Source of the DNA: Pseudomonadota bacterium
GTDB taxonomy: Bacteria > Pseudomonadota > Gammaproteobacteria > Steroidobacterales > Steroidobacteraceae
NCBI GenBank assembly: GCA_018241505.1
Contig: JAFEDS010000009.1
Coordinates: 248,001-312,000 of the forward strand
Direction: 5' to 3'
Length of the DNA: 64,000 bases
The notes beneath the pieces are model-generated. The model saw only the letters and a list, made by a program, of their open reading frames with translations, was not told where the DNA came from and did not search any database. Below, in pieces: positions 41,939 to 50,131 of this stretch. Each line of letters starts with the position of its first letter. The stretch's first letter is position 1. The position numbers were made by a program, and so were the translations under genes.

Positions 41939-43965
41939 AACATGAGCGCCAGGAGGAAAATGAGCGTCATGAAGCTGTAGATGAGATAGGTTGCGATGCG
42001 TCCCTGCTGCAACCAGGCGAACGCATCCGCGATGCGTTGGACGAGGGTCCCCAGCGGCTGATACAGAGCCTGCCAGAATCGGTCCCCGACACTCACCCGG
42101 TAATGTGGCGCAGCGTCAAATGGGGAGGGCAACTCGCGCCTCATGACAAAGAAGGCCCCGAAGATGTTGCGAATCGGTTGTCCGAAGCCTTCGGCAGTGT
42201 CCTGCATACGGGCATTCAATCGCCCGAAGCCGCAATCCCACGCCGCAGTGCGCCGCACGCGGTGATGATAGAAGCGCCGCACCGCGAGTACGGTGAGTAC
42301 GACGACGACGGTCAGGGCGAAGAGGAAAACGGGGGCCGAATAGGATGCGCGGCGGTCCGGTAGTGGTACGAGCAGCCACCATGGAGCGGTCGTGCTCGGC
42401 AACGATGCGCCACTCAACTCCACCACCAGGGCGCGGAGAGCGCCGATCACGTAGGTTGGTAACAAGCCCAGGGCGAGGCAACCGGCAGCCAACCAAATGA
42501 GGCCGATACGCGGCAGAACGCCAGCGTCATGCGCGCGAGACAGGGCAGGCTCGCGCGGTTGGCCGAGAAAAATGACACCGAAGAACTTGACCATGACGTA
42601 CGCCGCGAGCGCCGCAGCCAGTGCAACGAGTGCCGCCCCGAGTGGCAGGATCATGTTGACAAAGGTTCTGGGCACTTCGTGCGCAAACAGGAAGGCCTGC
42701 AGGAGGAGCCACTCGGACACGAAGCCATTGAGAGGTGGCAGCCCGGCCATGGCGAGCGCGCCTATGAGCGTGAGCCAGGCGACCCAGGGCATGCGATGGA
42801 TCAGCCCGCCGAGGCGTCCGAGGTTACGTTCGCCGGTCGAATGTAACACCGAGCCTGTGCCAAGAAACAACAGGCTCTTGATGAACGTATGGTTGAGGCT
42901 GTGATAAAGCGCTGCGATCAAAGCCAGAGCACCGAGTGACGTCATGCCCACGCCGTGAAAGACGATGGCGAGCCCGATTCCGGTGAAAATGATGCCGAGA
43001 TTCTCGATCGACGACCAGGCGAGCAGTCGCTTCATGTCAGTCTGGGCCGCAGCAAACACCACGCCATAAAGAGCGCTGGCCAACCCGATTGCGAGCAGCA
43101 CCAGTCCCCACCACCACTCGGGCTTGCCCAACAGATCGAAAGCGACTCGTAACAGGCCATAGACCGCCATCTTCAACATGACGCCGCTCATGAGTGCCGA
43201 GACGGGCGAGGGGGCTGCGGGATGAGCCTCGGGGAGCCATACGTGCAGAGGCACGAGGCCGGCTTTGGCGCCGAAACCAAACAGAGCGAGCAGGAAGGCG
43301 ATCGCTGCCCACTGCGGCTCGAGGTGTGCGGTGCGCATCGCATCGAACGTGAACTGCCAACTGCCACCCTGCATCACACCGAAGCTGAGGAGAATCGCGA
43401 TGGCTCCCACATGCGCAATCAGGAGGTAGAGAAAGCCCGCGCGGCGGATCTCAGGAATGCTGTGTTGGGTGGTGACCAGGAAGTAGGACGACAGCGCCAT
43501 GGTTTCCCACGCGACCATGAAGGCGTAGGCGTCATCAGCCAGCAGCACCATTCCCATGCTGGCCAGAAACAGATGGTACTGCAGGCACATCAGGCCGGCG
43601 TCGGTGCCCGAGCCGCGGCGGAAATAGCCCGCGGCGAAAATGGAAATGCCGGCCGAGCCGGCACCCAACAGAAAAAGAAAAAAACTCGCCAGCCCGTCAC
43701 GCCGCACATGCATGGGCAGGTCGGGCAATCCAATCCGCAGGACCGCCTGCTCCGCGGGGGTTCCGAGACTCGTTGCCGCCACGATCGCCAGAGCCACGCC
43801 ACACAGCGCTCCGAGCGGAAACAGGGTCCGCCCCACGTATCGAAGACTCCTTGGACGCAGCAGAGCGGCCAGTCCGATGACACCCCAAAGGGCGATGAGC
43901 CCGAGGCAGGCGCTCAATGATGACTCGATATGGGGCATCACACCGGGTACTACTTGGATACGCAT
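41935..43965 (-). CDS. Large proton-pumping-type membrane subunit, HyfB-like (NuoL family)
   Basis: 676 residues, about sixteen membrane segments, the size of hydrogenase-4 component B. Typical sites are WETMALSSYFLV (membrane Glu), FGAKAGLVPLHVWLPEAHPAAPSPVSALMSG (cut here as two parts: FGAKAGLVPLHVWLPEAH and PSPVSALMSG) and LNHTFIKSLLF. First gene of the operon. The ATG at 43965 has no clear ribosome site and a TATAAT lies just before it, so the true start may be the ATG ten codons in. Divergent from the ribbon-helix-helix gene. Confidence 0.87.
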   Translation of the reverse strand: MRIQVVPGVMPHIESSLSACLGLIALWGVIGLAALLRPRSLRYVGRTLFPLGALCGVALAIVAATSLGTPAEQAVLRIGLPDLPMHVRRDGLASFFLFLLGAGSAGISIFAAGYFRRGSGTDAGLMCLQYHLFLASMGMVLLADDAYAFMVAWETMALSSYFLVTTQHSIPEIRRAGFLYLLIAHVGAIAILLSFGVMQGGSWQFTFDAMRTAHLEPQWAAIAFLLALFGFGAKAGLVPLHVWLPEAHPAAPSPVSALMSGVMLKMAVYGLLRVAFDLLGKPEWWWGLVLLAIGLASALYGVVFAAAQTDMKRLLAWSSIENLGIIFTGIGLAIVFHGVGMTSLGALALIAALYHSLNHTFIKSLLFLGTGSVLHSTGERNLGRLGGLIHRMPWVAWLTLIGALAMAGLPPLNGFVSEWLLLQAFLFAHEVPRTFVNMILPLGAALVALAAALAAYVMVKFFGVIFLGQPREPALSRAHDAGVLPRIGLIWLAAGCLALGLLPTYVIGALRALVVELSGASLPSTTAPWWLLVPLPDRRASYSAPVFLFALTVVVVLTVLAVRRFYHHRVRRTAAWDCGFGRLNARMQDTAEGFGQPIRNIFGAFFVMRRELPSPFDAAPHYRVSVGDRFWQALYQPLGTLVQRIADAFAWLQQGRIATYLIYSFMTLIFLLALML

Positions 43966-44051
43966 TGAATTATAATAGAACCTGAGGTCCTTGCGCAGCC
44001 CAATGCGGCCCGATTATCATTTCATTAGCTTCCAATATGATCCAGATGTAA

Positions 44052-44306
44052 ATGAAGAGCACCCCAGTCGTGCACATTGAAGAGCGCACCGCGCGTCTGA
44101 CAATCCTGATCGATCCGCGCAAGAAGGCGCTGTTTGAGCGGTTGTGCTCCGAGGAAGACCTCACCTCATCGCAAGTGGTGCGTCGCATGATTCGCGCGTA
44201 TATCGAAGAGCGCACCGGTAGGCCGTGGACTCCAAGCGAGGAGCCATCCGTCTCTGACGAGCCTCCCACACGGGGCGCGACCAAACGCCGCACTGCACGG
44301 ACCTGA
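44052..44306 (+). CDS. Ribbon-helix-helix DNA-binding protein
   Basis: 84 residues. A beta strand (RTARLTILIDPRKKALFERL) leads into two helices (TSSQVVRRMIRAYIEE), the CopG/MetJ/Arc fold. The tail is Pro/Arg-rich and disordered. Such small proteins repress nearby genes or act as antitoxins. It is divergent from the hydrogenase-like operon (86 bases) and 17 bases before the spermidine-synthase-like gene. It could control either; no toxin partner is visible. Confidence 0.7.
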   Translation: MKSTPVVHIEERTARLTILIDPRKKALFERLCSEEDLTSSQVVRRMIRAYIEERTGRPWTPSEEPSVSDEPPTRGATKRRTART

Positions 44307-44323
44307 AGCCTCCTGCCCACAAT

Positions 44324-45058
44324 TTGTGTCGGCGCGAGCTCGACGAACCCTTCATTCTCGATACGGAGGGAACGCGACACCTCTTTTTCGACTCGAATGC
44401 CGTTCAAAGCTCGATGCGGCTCGCGGAGCCCGACACCCTGATCACTGCCTACGCGCGGAAGATGATGGCGTTCCTGCTGTTCAACCGCGCACCACGCCAC
44501 ATTCTCCTGATCGGCCTGGGAGGCGGCTCGCTCGTGAAGTTCTGCCACCGCAATTTGCCTGGTACGCGCCTGACGGTGGTGGAGATCGATCCCAAGATCA
44601 TCCAGTTGCGCGAGCGGTTTCAGATTCCACCTGACGATCAGCGCCTCCACGTAGTTTGCGAAGATGGCTCGGAGTTTGTACGGCACGCTGAGTGCACCGC
44701 GGATGTTCTTCTGATCGATGCATTCGATCGTAGCGGTGTCGCGCCGTCGCTTGCCTCAGAAGAGTTTTACGCCCGCGCGTTCCGTTGCCTGGCTCCGAAT
44801 GGAATGCTCGTCATGAATCTCGCAGGACAGCGTACTCGCTACGCAACCCACATCCAACATGTTCGCGGGGCCTGTCCAGGTCCGGTCCTTCTCGTTCCCG
44901 TGAAGGACGACGGCAATGTGTTGATCTTTGCGTTCGCGCAGCCGACTTGCACGTGGACTCTCGAGTCAGCGGAGGCCGCGGCCTGCGAACTGCAGTCGCA
45001 GCTCGCTCTGGAGTTCCCGCGCTTTTTGAAGCGCATGCGGGCCGGTCACCTGTTATGA
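44324..45058 (+). CDS. Spermidine-synthase-like methyltransferase-fold protein
   Basis: About 244 residues with the nucleotide-binding motif LLIGLGGGSLVKFCH, the acidic VEIDPKI, and DVLLIDAFD, as in the SpeE superfamily. The proteobacterial subgroup with SSMRLAEPDTLITAYARKMM is not shown to make polyamines, so an enzyme name is avoided. The frame starts with TTG (44324) and remains open further upstream into the ribbon-helix-helix gene, so the true start is uncertain and coupling is possible. It is convergent with the Lrp-type gene. Confidence 0.75.
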   Translation: MCRRELDEPFILDTEGTRHLFFDSNAVQSSMRLAEPDTLITAYARKMMAFLLFNRAPRHILLIGLGGGSLVKFCHRNLPGTRLTVVEIDPKIIQLRERFQIPPDDQRLHVVCEDGSEFVRHAECTADVLLIDAFDRSGVAPSLASEEFYARAFRCLAPNGMLVMNLAGQRTRYATHIQHVRGACPGPVLLVPVKDDGNVLIFAFAQPTCTWTLESAEAAACELQSQLALEFPRFLKRMRAGHLL

Positions 45059-45068
45059 GCAGGTTGCG

Positions 45069-45614
45069 TCATTGGCCGCTTTCGTTGGTGAGATGCCCTA
45101 TGAGCCGATGCATTTTCGGGGCCATGACTTTGCGCGATACGGGCCACGTTTCGTAGTCGACGCCCAGCTCGACGATGGGCGCCATGACGGCATGGTAGTG
45201 TTGGGTGCTTCGCGCATAGACCCGCAGGAGATAGTCGATGGAGCCGAACAGTGCGTCCGCCGACACGACGAACGGGCTGGCGGCCATCAGCGCCTCGAGC
45301 TTGCGCGCGACCTCGGCAGAATACGGGTTCAAGGCAATGGTCACAAAGTAGAGGCTCAAGTCGGCGATACCCTCGATATCCACGTCGGCGTGATAACCGA
45401 GGATGACTTTCTGCTCCTCCAGTTGATCCACGCGGGCGCCGCACGGGGTGGCCGAGAGTCCGACTGTCTTTGACAGCTCTGTCAGCGTCTGACGGCCCCG
45501 CTCGGACAGCGCGGTCAGGATGCGCATATCCAGCCGGTCAGTTGCCTTCTTCTTCTTTGAAGCTCTTTGCGTGAACGCAACAGAAGCGTTCTGCACAGCT
45601 CTCTCCCGACGCAA
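45069..45614 (-). CDS. Lrp/AsnC-family regulator
   Basis: 181 residues. A basic, lysine-rich N-terminus (KKKKATD) comes before the winged helix (DRLDMRILTALSERGRQTLTELSKTVGLSATPCGARVDQLE), and the RAM effector domain follows (SLYFVTIALNPYS, GSIDYLLRVYARS). Divergent from the AraC gene (68 bases). Likely amino-acid responsive. The target may be itself or the AraC-serine hydrolase-receptor set. Confidence 0.87.
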   Translation of the reverse strand: MRRERAVQNASVAFTQRASKKKKATDRLDMRILTALSERGRQTLTELSKTVGLSATPCGARVDQLEEQKVILGYHADVDIEGIADLSLYFVTIALNPYSAEVARKLEALMAASPFVVSADALFGSIDYLLRVYARSTQHYHAVMAPIVELGVDYETWPVSRKVMAPKMHRLIGHLTNESGQ

Positions 45615-45650
45615 ATGACGACCTATTGTTGCCTTCGCGACAAATGGGGT

Positions 45651-45662
45651 ATATGGCCATAT
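45651..45662. promoter_or_regulatory. Palindrome between the lrp-like and araC-like genes
   Basis: ATATGGCCATAT is a perfect 12-bp palindrome in the 68-base divergent region, 21 bases before the AraC start and 37 bases from the Lrp start. It is a candidate site for one of the two regulators. Confidence 0.4.
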
Positions 45663-45682
45663 TGATCATCTGCTAGCACAAA

Positions 45683-46567
45683 ATGACTATGCGCAAGGCC
45701 GCTGATTTTTTTACCTATCCCATCAGAAATCCCGCCGATGACTGGGGCTTCGAGCTCACCACCGTGGGCTACTACCACGCCGCGCCCCGTTCGCCGTATC
45801 CGCCGCCGGGCCATCCCAAAACCCACACCTTCGAATGGCGCACCGGGCGGCAGCTCGCGGAGTATCAAATTATCTACATCCCGGCCGGCAGCGGCAGCCT
45901 GGAGACCCGTACCCAGCGAAGCGAAGTGCGCGCCGGTGACCTGATCCTGTTGCACGAGGGTGACTGGCACCGCTACCGTCCCGACAGCAGAACGGGTTGG
46001 GAAACCTACTGGGTCGGTTTCAAGGGACCCTACATCGAAAGCTACGTGCGCGAGCGCTTGTTCACCGGCAGGAGCTCCGTCAGCCGTACCATCGGCCACC
46101 GCGAGGAGTTGATATCGGTGTTTGAGCAACTGATCCGCTTGTCCAAGCGCGACGGCGCGTTGTTTGAGCGGGTGAGCCTGGGCGCTCTGCTGCAGGTCAT
46201 AGCTCATGCCTCCATTGCGCCCGCCACGGACACCAGCGCGCGGTCTCCGGCAACGCCCAGTGAGAAGGCCATGGCCTTCTTGCGCGAGAATCTGTTTACT
46301 GACATCGACCTCCAGCACCTCGCGTCCTCGTTTGGTCTGAGCTACAGTCGCTTCAGGAGCGTGTTCAAGGACGACACGGGCGTCGCGCCGCATCAGTTCC
46401 TGCTCAACGAGCGTCTTGCCTGCGCCCGGCGTCTGCTCGAAGATCCGTCGGTGGAAATCAAAACCATTGGCTACAAGGTGGGATTCCATTCGCCTTCGTA
46501 TTTTTCGCGACTGTTCCGGCGCAAGACGGGGTTGACGCCTTCCGCCGCCAGGGCCGCGCGGCTGTAA
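45683..46567 (+). CDS. AraC-family regulator with cupin sensor domain
   Basis: 294 residues. The N-terminal cupin-like AraC-binding domain (about 20-120) has the IIYIPAGSGSLETR and LLHEGDWHRYRPD strands. The C-terminal two helix-turn-helix motifs are DIDLQHLASSFGLSYSRFRSVFK and IKTIGYKVGFHSPSYFSRLFRR. The WGFELTTVGYYHAAP opening is typical of regulators of sugar or glycoside genes. Followed 15 bases later by the serine hydrolase, then receptor and rhamnosidase, so it probably controls the glycan-use genes. Confidence 0.88.
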   Translation: MTMRKAADFFTYPIRNPADDWGFELTTVGYYHAAPRSPYPPPGHPKTHTFEWRTGRQLAEYQIIYIPAGSGSLETRTQRSEVRAGDLILLHEGDWHRYRPDSRTGWETYWVGFKGPYIESYVRERLFTGRSSVSRTIGHREELISVFEQLIRLSKRDGALFERVSLGALLQVIAHASIAPATDTSARSPATPSEKAMAFLRENLFTDIDLQHLASSFGLSYSRFRSVFKDDTGVAPHQFLLNERLACARRLLEDPSVEIKTIGYKVGFHSPSYFSRLFRRKTGLTPSAARAARL

Positions 46568-46582
46568 TCGTCGAGGTAACAC

Positions 46583-47710
46583 ATGCGCAGACTGAGTTGC
46601 TTACTGCTGGGAATCGGGTTGTTGTCAGGCTTCACGGTCGCGAGGTCGCAAACGGCGACCGACTCCGAGCTGGCGGCCCGAGCGGAGGCGCTGATTGCGC
46701 CGCTGGTGGACACGAACGAATTCAGCGGTTCGGTGCTGGTAGCCAGGAATGGCGTGCCGGTGTTCAGGCGCGCCTACGGACTGGCCAACCGGGAGTGGAA
46801 TATCCCCAACACCCCCACCACCAAGTACCGCATCGGGTCGATCACCAAGCAGTTCACGGCAACAGCCGTCATGCAGTTGGTGGAAGGCGGCAAGCTTTCG
46901 GTCGATGACCCGGTAGCGAAATATTACTCGGAAGCGCCGCCGGCCTGGAGCGGCATTACGATTCGCCACTTGCTGACGCATACGTCCGGCATTCCGAGCT
47001 ATACCAACATTCCGCGCTTCTTCGAGCAGCAGGCGCGCCTCGACCGGACCCCCGAGGAGCTCATCCAGCTCACGCGGGATAAACCTTTGGAGTTCGCGCC
47101 CGGCAGTCAATATGCCTATGACAATACGGGTTACGTAATCCTCGGTTACATCATCGAGAAGGTATCGGGCGAACATTACGCGGACTACATACAGCGCCAC
47201 ATCTTCGATGTGCTCGGCATGAAGTCTTCCGGTTACGATGTCAGTGCAACGATCCTCCAGGAGCGAGCCGCCGGCTACAGCCGCGATAAGGACCGCTTCA
47301 TCAACGCGCACTTCCTCTCAATGACGGAACCGTTCGCCGCCGGATCGCTTTATGCGACGGTGGACGACATGCTCATCTGGGATCAGGCGCTGTATACGGA
47401 CCGGATCCTGAGTGCGGCGTCGCGTCAGGCGATGTTCACCGATTACGGTCATGGTTATGGTTTCGGCTGGGTCATCAACCAGGAGCATGGGCATGCTCGT
47501 GTGCAGCACGCTGGCGGGATCAACGGATTCATCACGCGGTTCGACCGATATCCGCAGGACAAACTCACCATCATCGTTTTTTCCAACGAGGACAGCGCGG
47601 CTGCCGGGCTGGCCCGCATATGCGACAACCTGGCGGCGATCTATCTGGGTATTCCCAGCACGGCTGAGGGCGAGAGCAAGAACAGTGTAGCGAGCAAGCC
47701 AAAGCGCTGA
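46583..47710 (+). CDS. Exported serine hydrolase, class C beta-lactamase fold
   Basis: 375 residues, signal peptide CLLLGIGLLSGFTVARS. Catalytic motifs: SITK (Ser86, Lys89), YDN in the 170s (YAYDNTGYV) and HAGG near 310. Same family as the enzyme at 13.5 kb but without the extra C-terminal domain, and not a close copy. It can be a peptidase or esterase; it might remove acyl groups from glycosides or split D-peptides. It lies between the AraC regulator (15 bases) and the TonB receptor. Confidence 0.84.
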   Translation: MRRLSCLLLGIGLLSGFTVARSQTATDSELAARAEALIAPLVDTNEFSGSVLVARNGVPVFRRAYGLANREWNIPNTPTTKYRIGSITKQFTATAVMQLVEGGKLSVDDPVAKYYSEAPPAWSGITIRHLLTHTSGIPSYTNIPRFFEQQARLDRTPEELIQLTRDKPLEFAPGSQYAYDNTGYVILGYIIEKVSGEHYADYIQRHIFDVLGMKSSGYDVSATILQERAAGYSRDKDRFINAHFLSMTEPFAAGSLYATVDDMLIWDQALYTDRILSAASRQAMFTDYGHGYGFGWVINQEHGHARVQHAGGINGFITRFDRYPQDKLTIIVFSNEDSAAAGLARICDNLAAIYLGIPSTAEGESKNSVASKPKR

Positions 47711-47800
47711 GCAGTTAAATTCCCCGTGGAGGCGCTCGAGTTCAGGGGATAACGCCGGCGGTTGCGGCGAACCCCCGGGATTTCGGCTTCAATGCCTTCG

Positions 47801-47844
47801 GCCCCTTCCCCAGAATCAGATGATAGAAAAATGGGGGAAGGGGC
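47801..47844 (+). promoter_or_regulatory. Hairpin that buries the ribosome site of the receptor gene
   Basis: GCCCCTTCCCC (47801-47811) is the exact reverse complement of GGGGAAGGGGC (47834-47844), giving an 11-bp perfect stem with a 22-base loop. The 3' arm is the whole purine-rich ribosome site and ends one base before the ATG at 47845. When folded the start would be blocked. No T-run follows, so it is not a terminator. Confidence 0.65.
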
Positions 47845-50109
47845 ATGTATTCCAGCCGTCACGTGCTTCGTTGCGTCACATTCGTTGCGTTGTGTTCGCC
47901 GCTCTTTGCCGCTGTTGCGGCTGAGAACGGCTCAATATCCGATTCGAGCAAGGACGCCACGTCGCCGGATCGGGTTCAATTGTCTGAAGTCGTCGTGACC
48001 GCCGAGAAGCGCGAGGAGCGACTGATGGATGTGCCCGTACCGGTAACGGCACTGACTCCTCAGACGCTCGTCGAAAGCAACCAGACAAAGCTGCAAGACT
48101 ACTTCAGCAGTGTGCCGGGCTTGAATCTCACGCCGGCAATCCAGGGTGTACAGAATCTGACCATCCGCGGCATCGGCTTCGGGTTTGCGAACCCGACCAC
48201 GGGCATTACCGTCGATGATGTGCCGTACGGTTCGGCCGCGGGCGGCCTGCCTACGGGCCTGGCGCCACCGGACCTCGATCCTGATGATCTGGCGCGTATC
48301 GAGGTGTTGCGTGGGCCACAAGGCACGCTCTACGGCGCGAGCAGCATGGGCGGCCTGATCAGGTACGTTACGGCGGAACCGTCGTTGGACCGGATGAGTG
48401 GCGCGGTTCAGGCAGGTACCAGTTTCGTCGAGAACGGCGCCGAGCCCGGATATAACTTCCGGGGCTCTCTCAATGCGCCGTTGGGGGATACCTTCGCAAT
48501 CCGGGCGAACGCCTTTACACGCCAGGAAGCGGGGTTCATTGACAACATTCAGACGGGGCAGAAGGGCGTCAACCAGGAAGAGGTGCTGGGCGGTCACGTG
48601 AGCGCCTTGTGGCGACCGTTGCAAGATCTTTCCATCAAGCTGAGTGTGCTCTATCAGGACAACAAGGGTTTCGGTCAGGCCGAGGTCGACAATCTTCCCG
48701 GCTTGGGGCGGCTGCAACAGAGCCGCTTGCGCGACAGCGGCCGATTCGAGAGAAAGTTGCAAGGCTACAGCCTCGTGGTCAAGGACAAGATTGGCGCCGC
48801 CGAGCTGACGGCGGTGAGCGGTTACAGCATCGACCACAACTACACGGGATTTGATCTTTCCGCGGTCTATGGTCCTTTTGTGGCTCCCATTTACGGCACG
48901 GTTGGAATTCCGCTGATCACCGATTCGGACGAGCGCAAGCTCACGCAGGAAATCCGCCTCGCCATGCCCATCGGCACGAAGATAGACTGGCTGTTGGGCG
49001 GCTTCTACTCGAACGAGAAGGTCAAGTTCGGTCAGTATGCGCCCATTGAGGCTGTCGACACGGGCGCGCATATTGCCGACCTGTTGCGCAACTGCTCCGA
49101 GGGCAGTTGCAACGTGAGCAATCTCGATGAGCTCGCCGCATTCACGGATATCACCTATCACTTCACCGACCGATTCGATGTTCAAGTGGGCGGGCGCGAG
49201 AGCAAGATCAGGCAATGGACGACAGCGGGACTGACGCAGTACTGGCCGCCCTTTGGTGACGGCAGCATCTCGCCGGTGTTACCGACTTCCGTGCCCACAG
49301 CGAATGTGTTCACCTTCCTGGTCACGCCACGCTTCAAAGTCTCGGAAGACCTCATGGTGTACGCGAGAATCGCATCGGGGTATCAACCGGGCGGCGGGGG
49401 AATCGTGCCGGGCGGAGCCGCCAACAACGGCTGCATACGCTTCAATTACCCCTGCGAATACAAGCCGGACAAGACCAAGAACTATGAGATCGGCGCCAAG
49501 GGCAATCTGCTCGGCCGCCTGCTGTCCTTCGATACCTCCATTTACTACATTGATTGGCAGGATCTGCAGCTCAATGAGTACAACAATATGTGCGGTTGCA
49601 CCTTTCTCGCCAACGGCGGCGGCGCCAAGAGCGAGGGGGTTGAGCTATCGCTGCAATCGCGACCGGCCACCGGCCTGACGATTTCGAGTTGGTTCACCTA
49701 TAACAGGGCCGTGCTCACGGATGACCTGCCGGCGGGGCCGAGCCTGGCAGTCGGGGCGAGCGGCGCCGCGTTGCCCTTCTCAGTCAAATGGTCGGGCAAC
49801 CTCTCAGTGAGTCAGACCTTTCCCCTGACCGATGCCATGTCCGCCACAGTGGGCGGCAACGTTGGCTACCTGGGTGCGCGCCCTGGTCTGTTCCCGGTTG
49901 AAGGTGAGACGGCCACGACCTTTCCGGCCTACACGAAGGTCGACCTGCGTGCGCAGTTGGCGTACCAGTCGTGGACTGCGGCCTTCTCTGTCAACAATGT
50001 CGCCAACAAATATGCTCAGGTAACCGGCGGTCCTGGATTCTTTCCTGAATATTCGGCCGCAGTGCTGCAACCGAGGACGCTTGCACTCTCGTTGCGAAAG
50101 ACATTCTGA
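47845..50109 (+). CDS. TonB-dependent outer-membrane receptor
   Basis: 754 residues. Signal peptide SRHVLRCVTFVALCSPLFAAVAA; TonB-box/plug start SEVVVTAEKREERLMDVPVPVTAL; plug motif IEVLRGPQGTLYGASSMGGLIRY; barrel to a terminal aromatic (LRKTF). The barrel holds cysteine pairs (LRNCSEGSCN, MCGCTF) that may form loop disulfides. The ligand is unknown; the adjacent GH106 gene suggests a rhamnose-containing glycoside. Translation looks controlled by the hairpin at 47801-47844. Confidence 0.9.
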   Translation: MYSSRHVLRCVTFVALCSPLFAAVAAENGSISDSSKDATSPDRVQLSEVVVTAEKREERLMDVPVPVTALTPQTLVESNQTKLQDYFSSVPGLNLTPAIQGVQNLTIRGIGFGFANPTTGITVDDVPYGSAAGGLPTGLAPPDLDPDDLARIEVLRGPQGTLYGASSMGGLIRYVTAEPSLDRMSGAVQAGTSFVENGAEPGYNFRGSLNAPLGDTFAIRANAFTRQEAGFIDNIQTGQKGVNQEEVLGGHVSALWRPLQDLSIKLSVLYQDNKGFGQAEVDNLPGLGRLQQSRLRDSGRFERKLQGYSLVVKDKIGAAELTAVSGYSIDHNYTGFDLSAVYGPFVAPIYGTVGIPLITDSDERKLTQEIRLAMPIGTKIDWLLGGFYSNEKVKFGQYAPIEAVDTGAHIADLLRNCSEGSCNVSNLDELAAFTDITYHFTDRFDVQVGGRESKIRQWTTAGLTQYWPPFGDGSISPVLPTSVPTANVFTFLVTPRFKVSEDLMVYARIASGYQPGGGGIVPGGAANNGCIRFNYPCEYKPDKTKNYEIGAKGNLLGRLLSFDTSIYYIDWQDLQLNEYNNMCGCTFLANGGGAKSEGVELSLQSRPATGLTISSWFTYNRAVLTDDLPAGPSLAVGASGAALPFSVKWSGNLSVSQTFPLTDAMSATVGGNVGYLGARPGLFPVEGETATTFPAYTKVDLRAQLAYQSWTAAFSVNNVANKYAQVTGGPGFFPEYSAAVLQPRTLALSLRKTF

Positions 50110-50131
50110 CGCTGGAGGGGCCTGCTGAGCC

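Noticed and set aside
36758-43965. Calling this operon a hydrogenase 4 / formate hydrogenlyase
   Set aside because: The large subunit lacks all four nickel-binding cysteines, and no formate dehydrogenase, ferredoxin subunit or maturation genes are present.
47801-47844. Terminator after the serine hydrolase
   Set aside because: There is no T-run after the stem and its 3' arm is the ribosome site of the next gene.
47932-49215. 427-codon open frame on the minus strand inside the TonB receptor
   Set aside because: The plus strand encodes a full receptor with plug and barrel motifs; the antisense product has biased composition and no motif.
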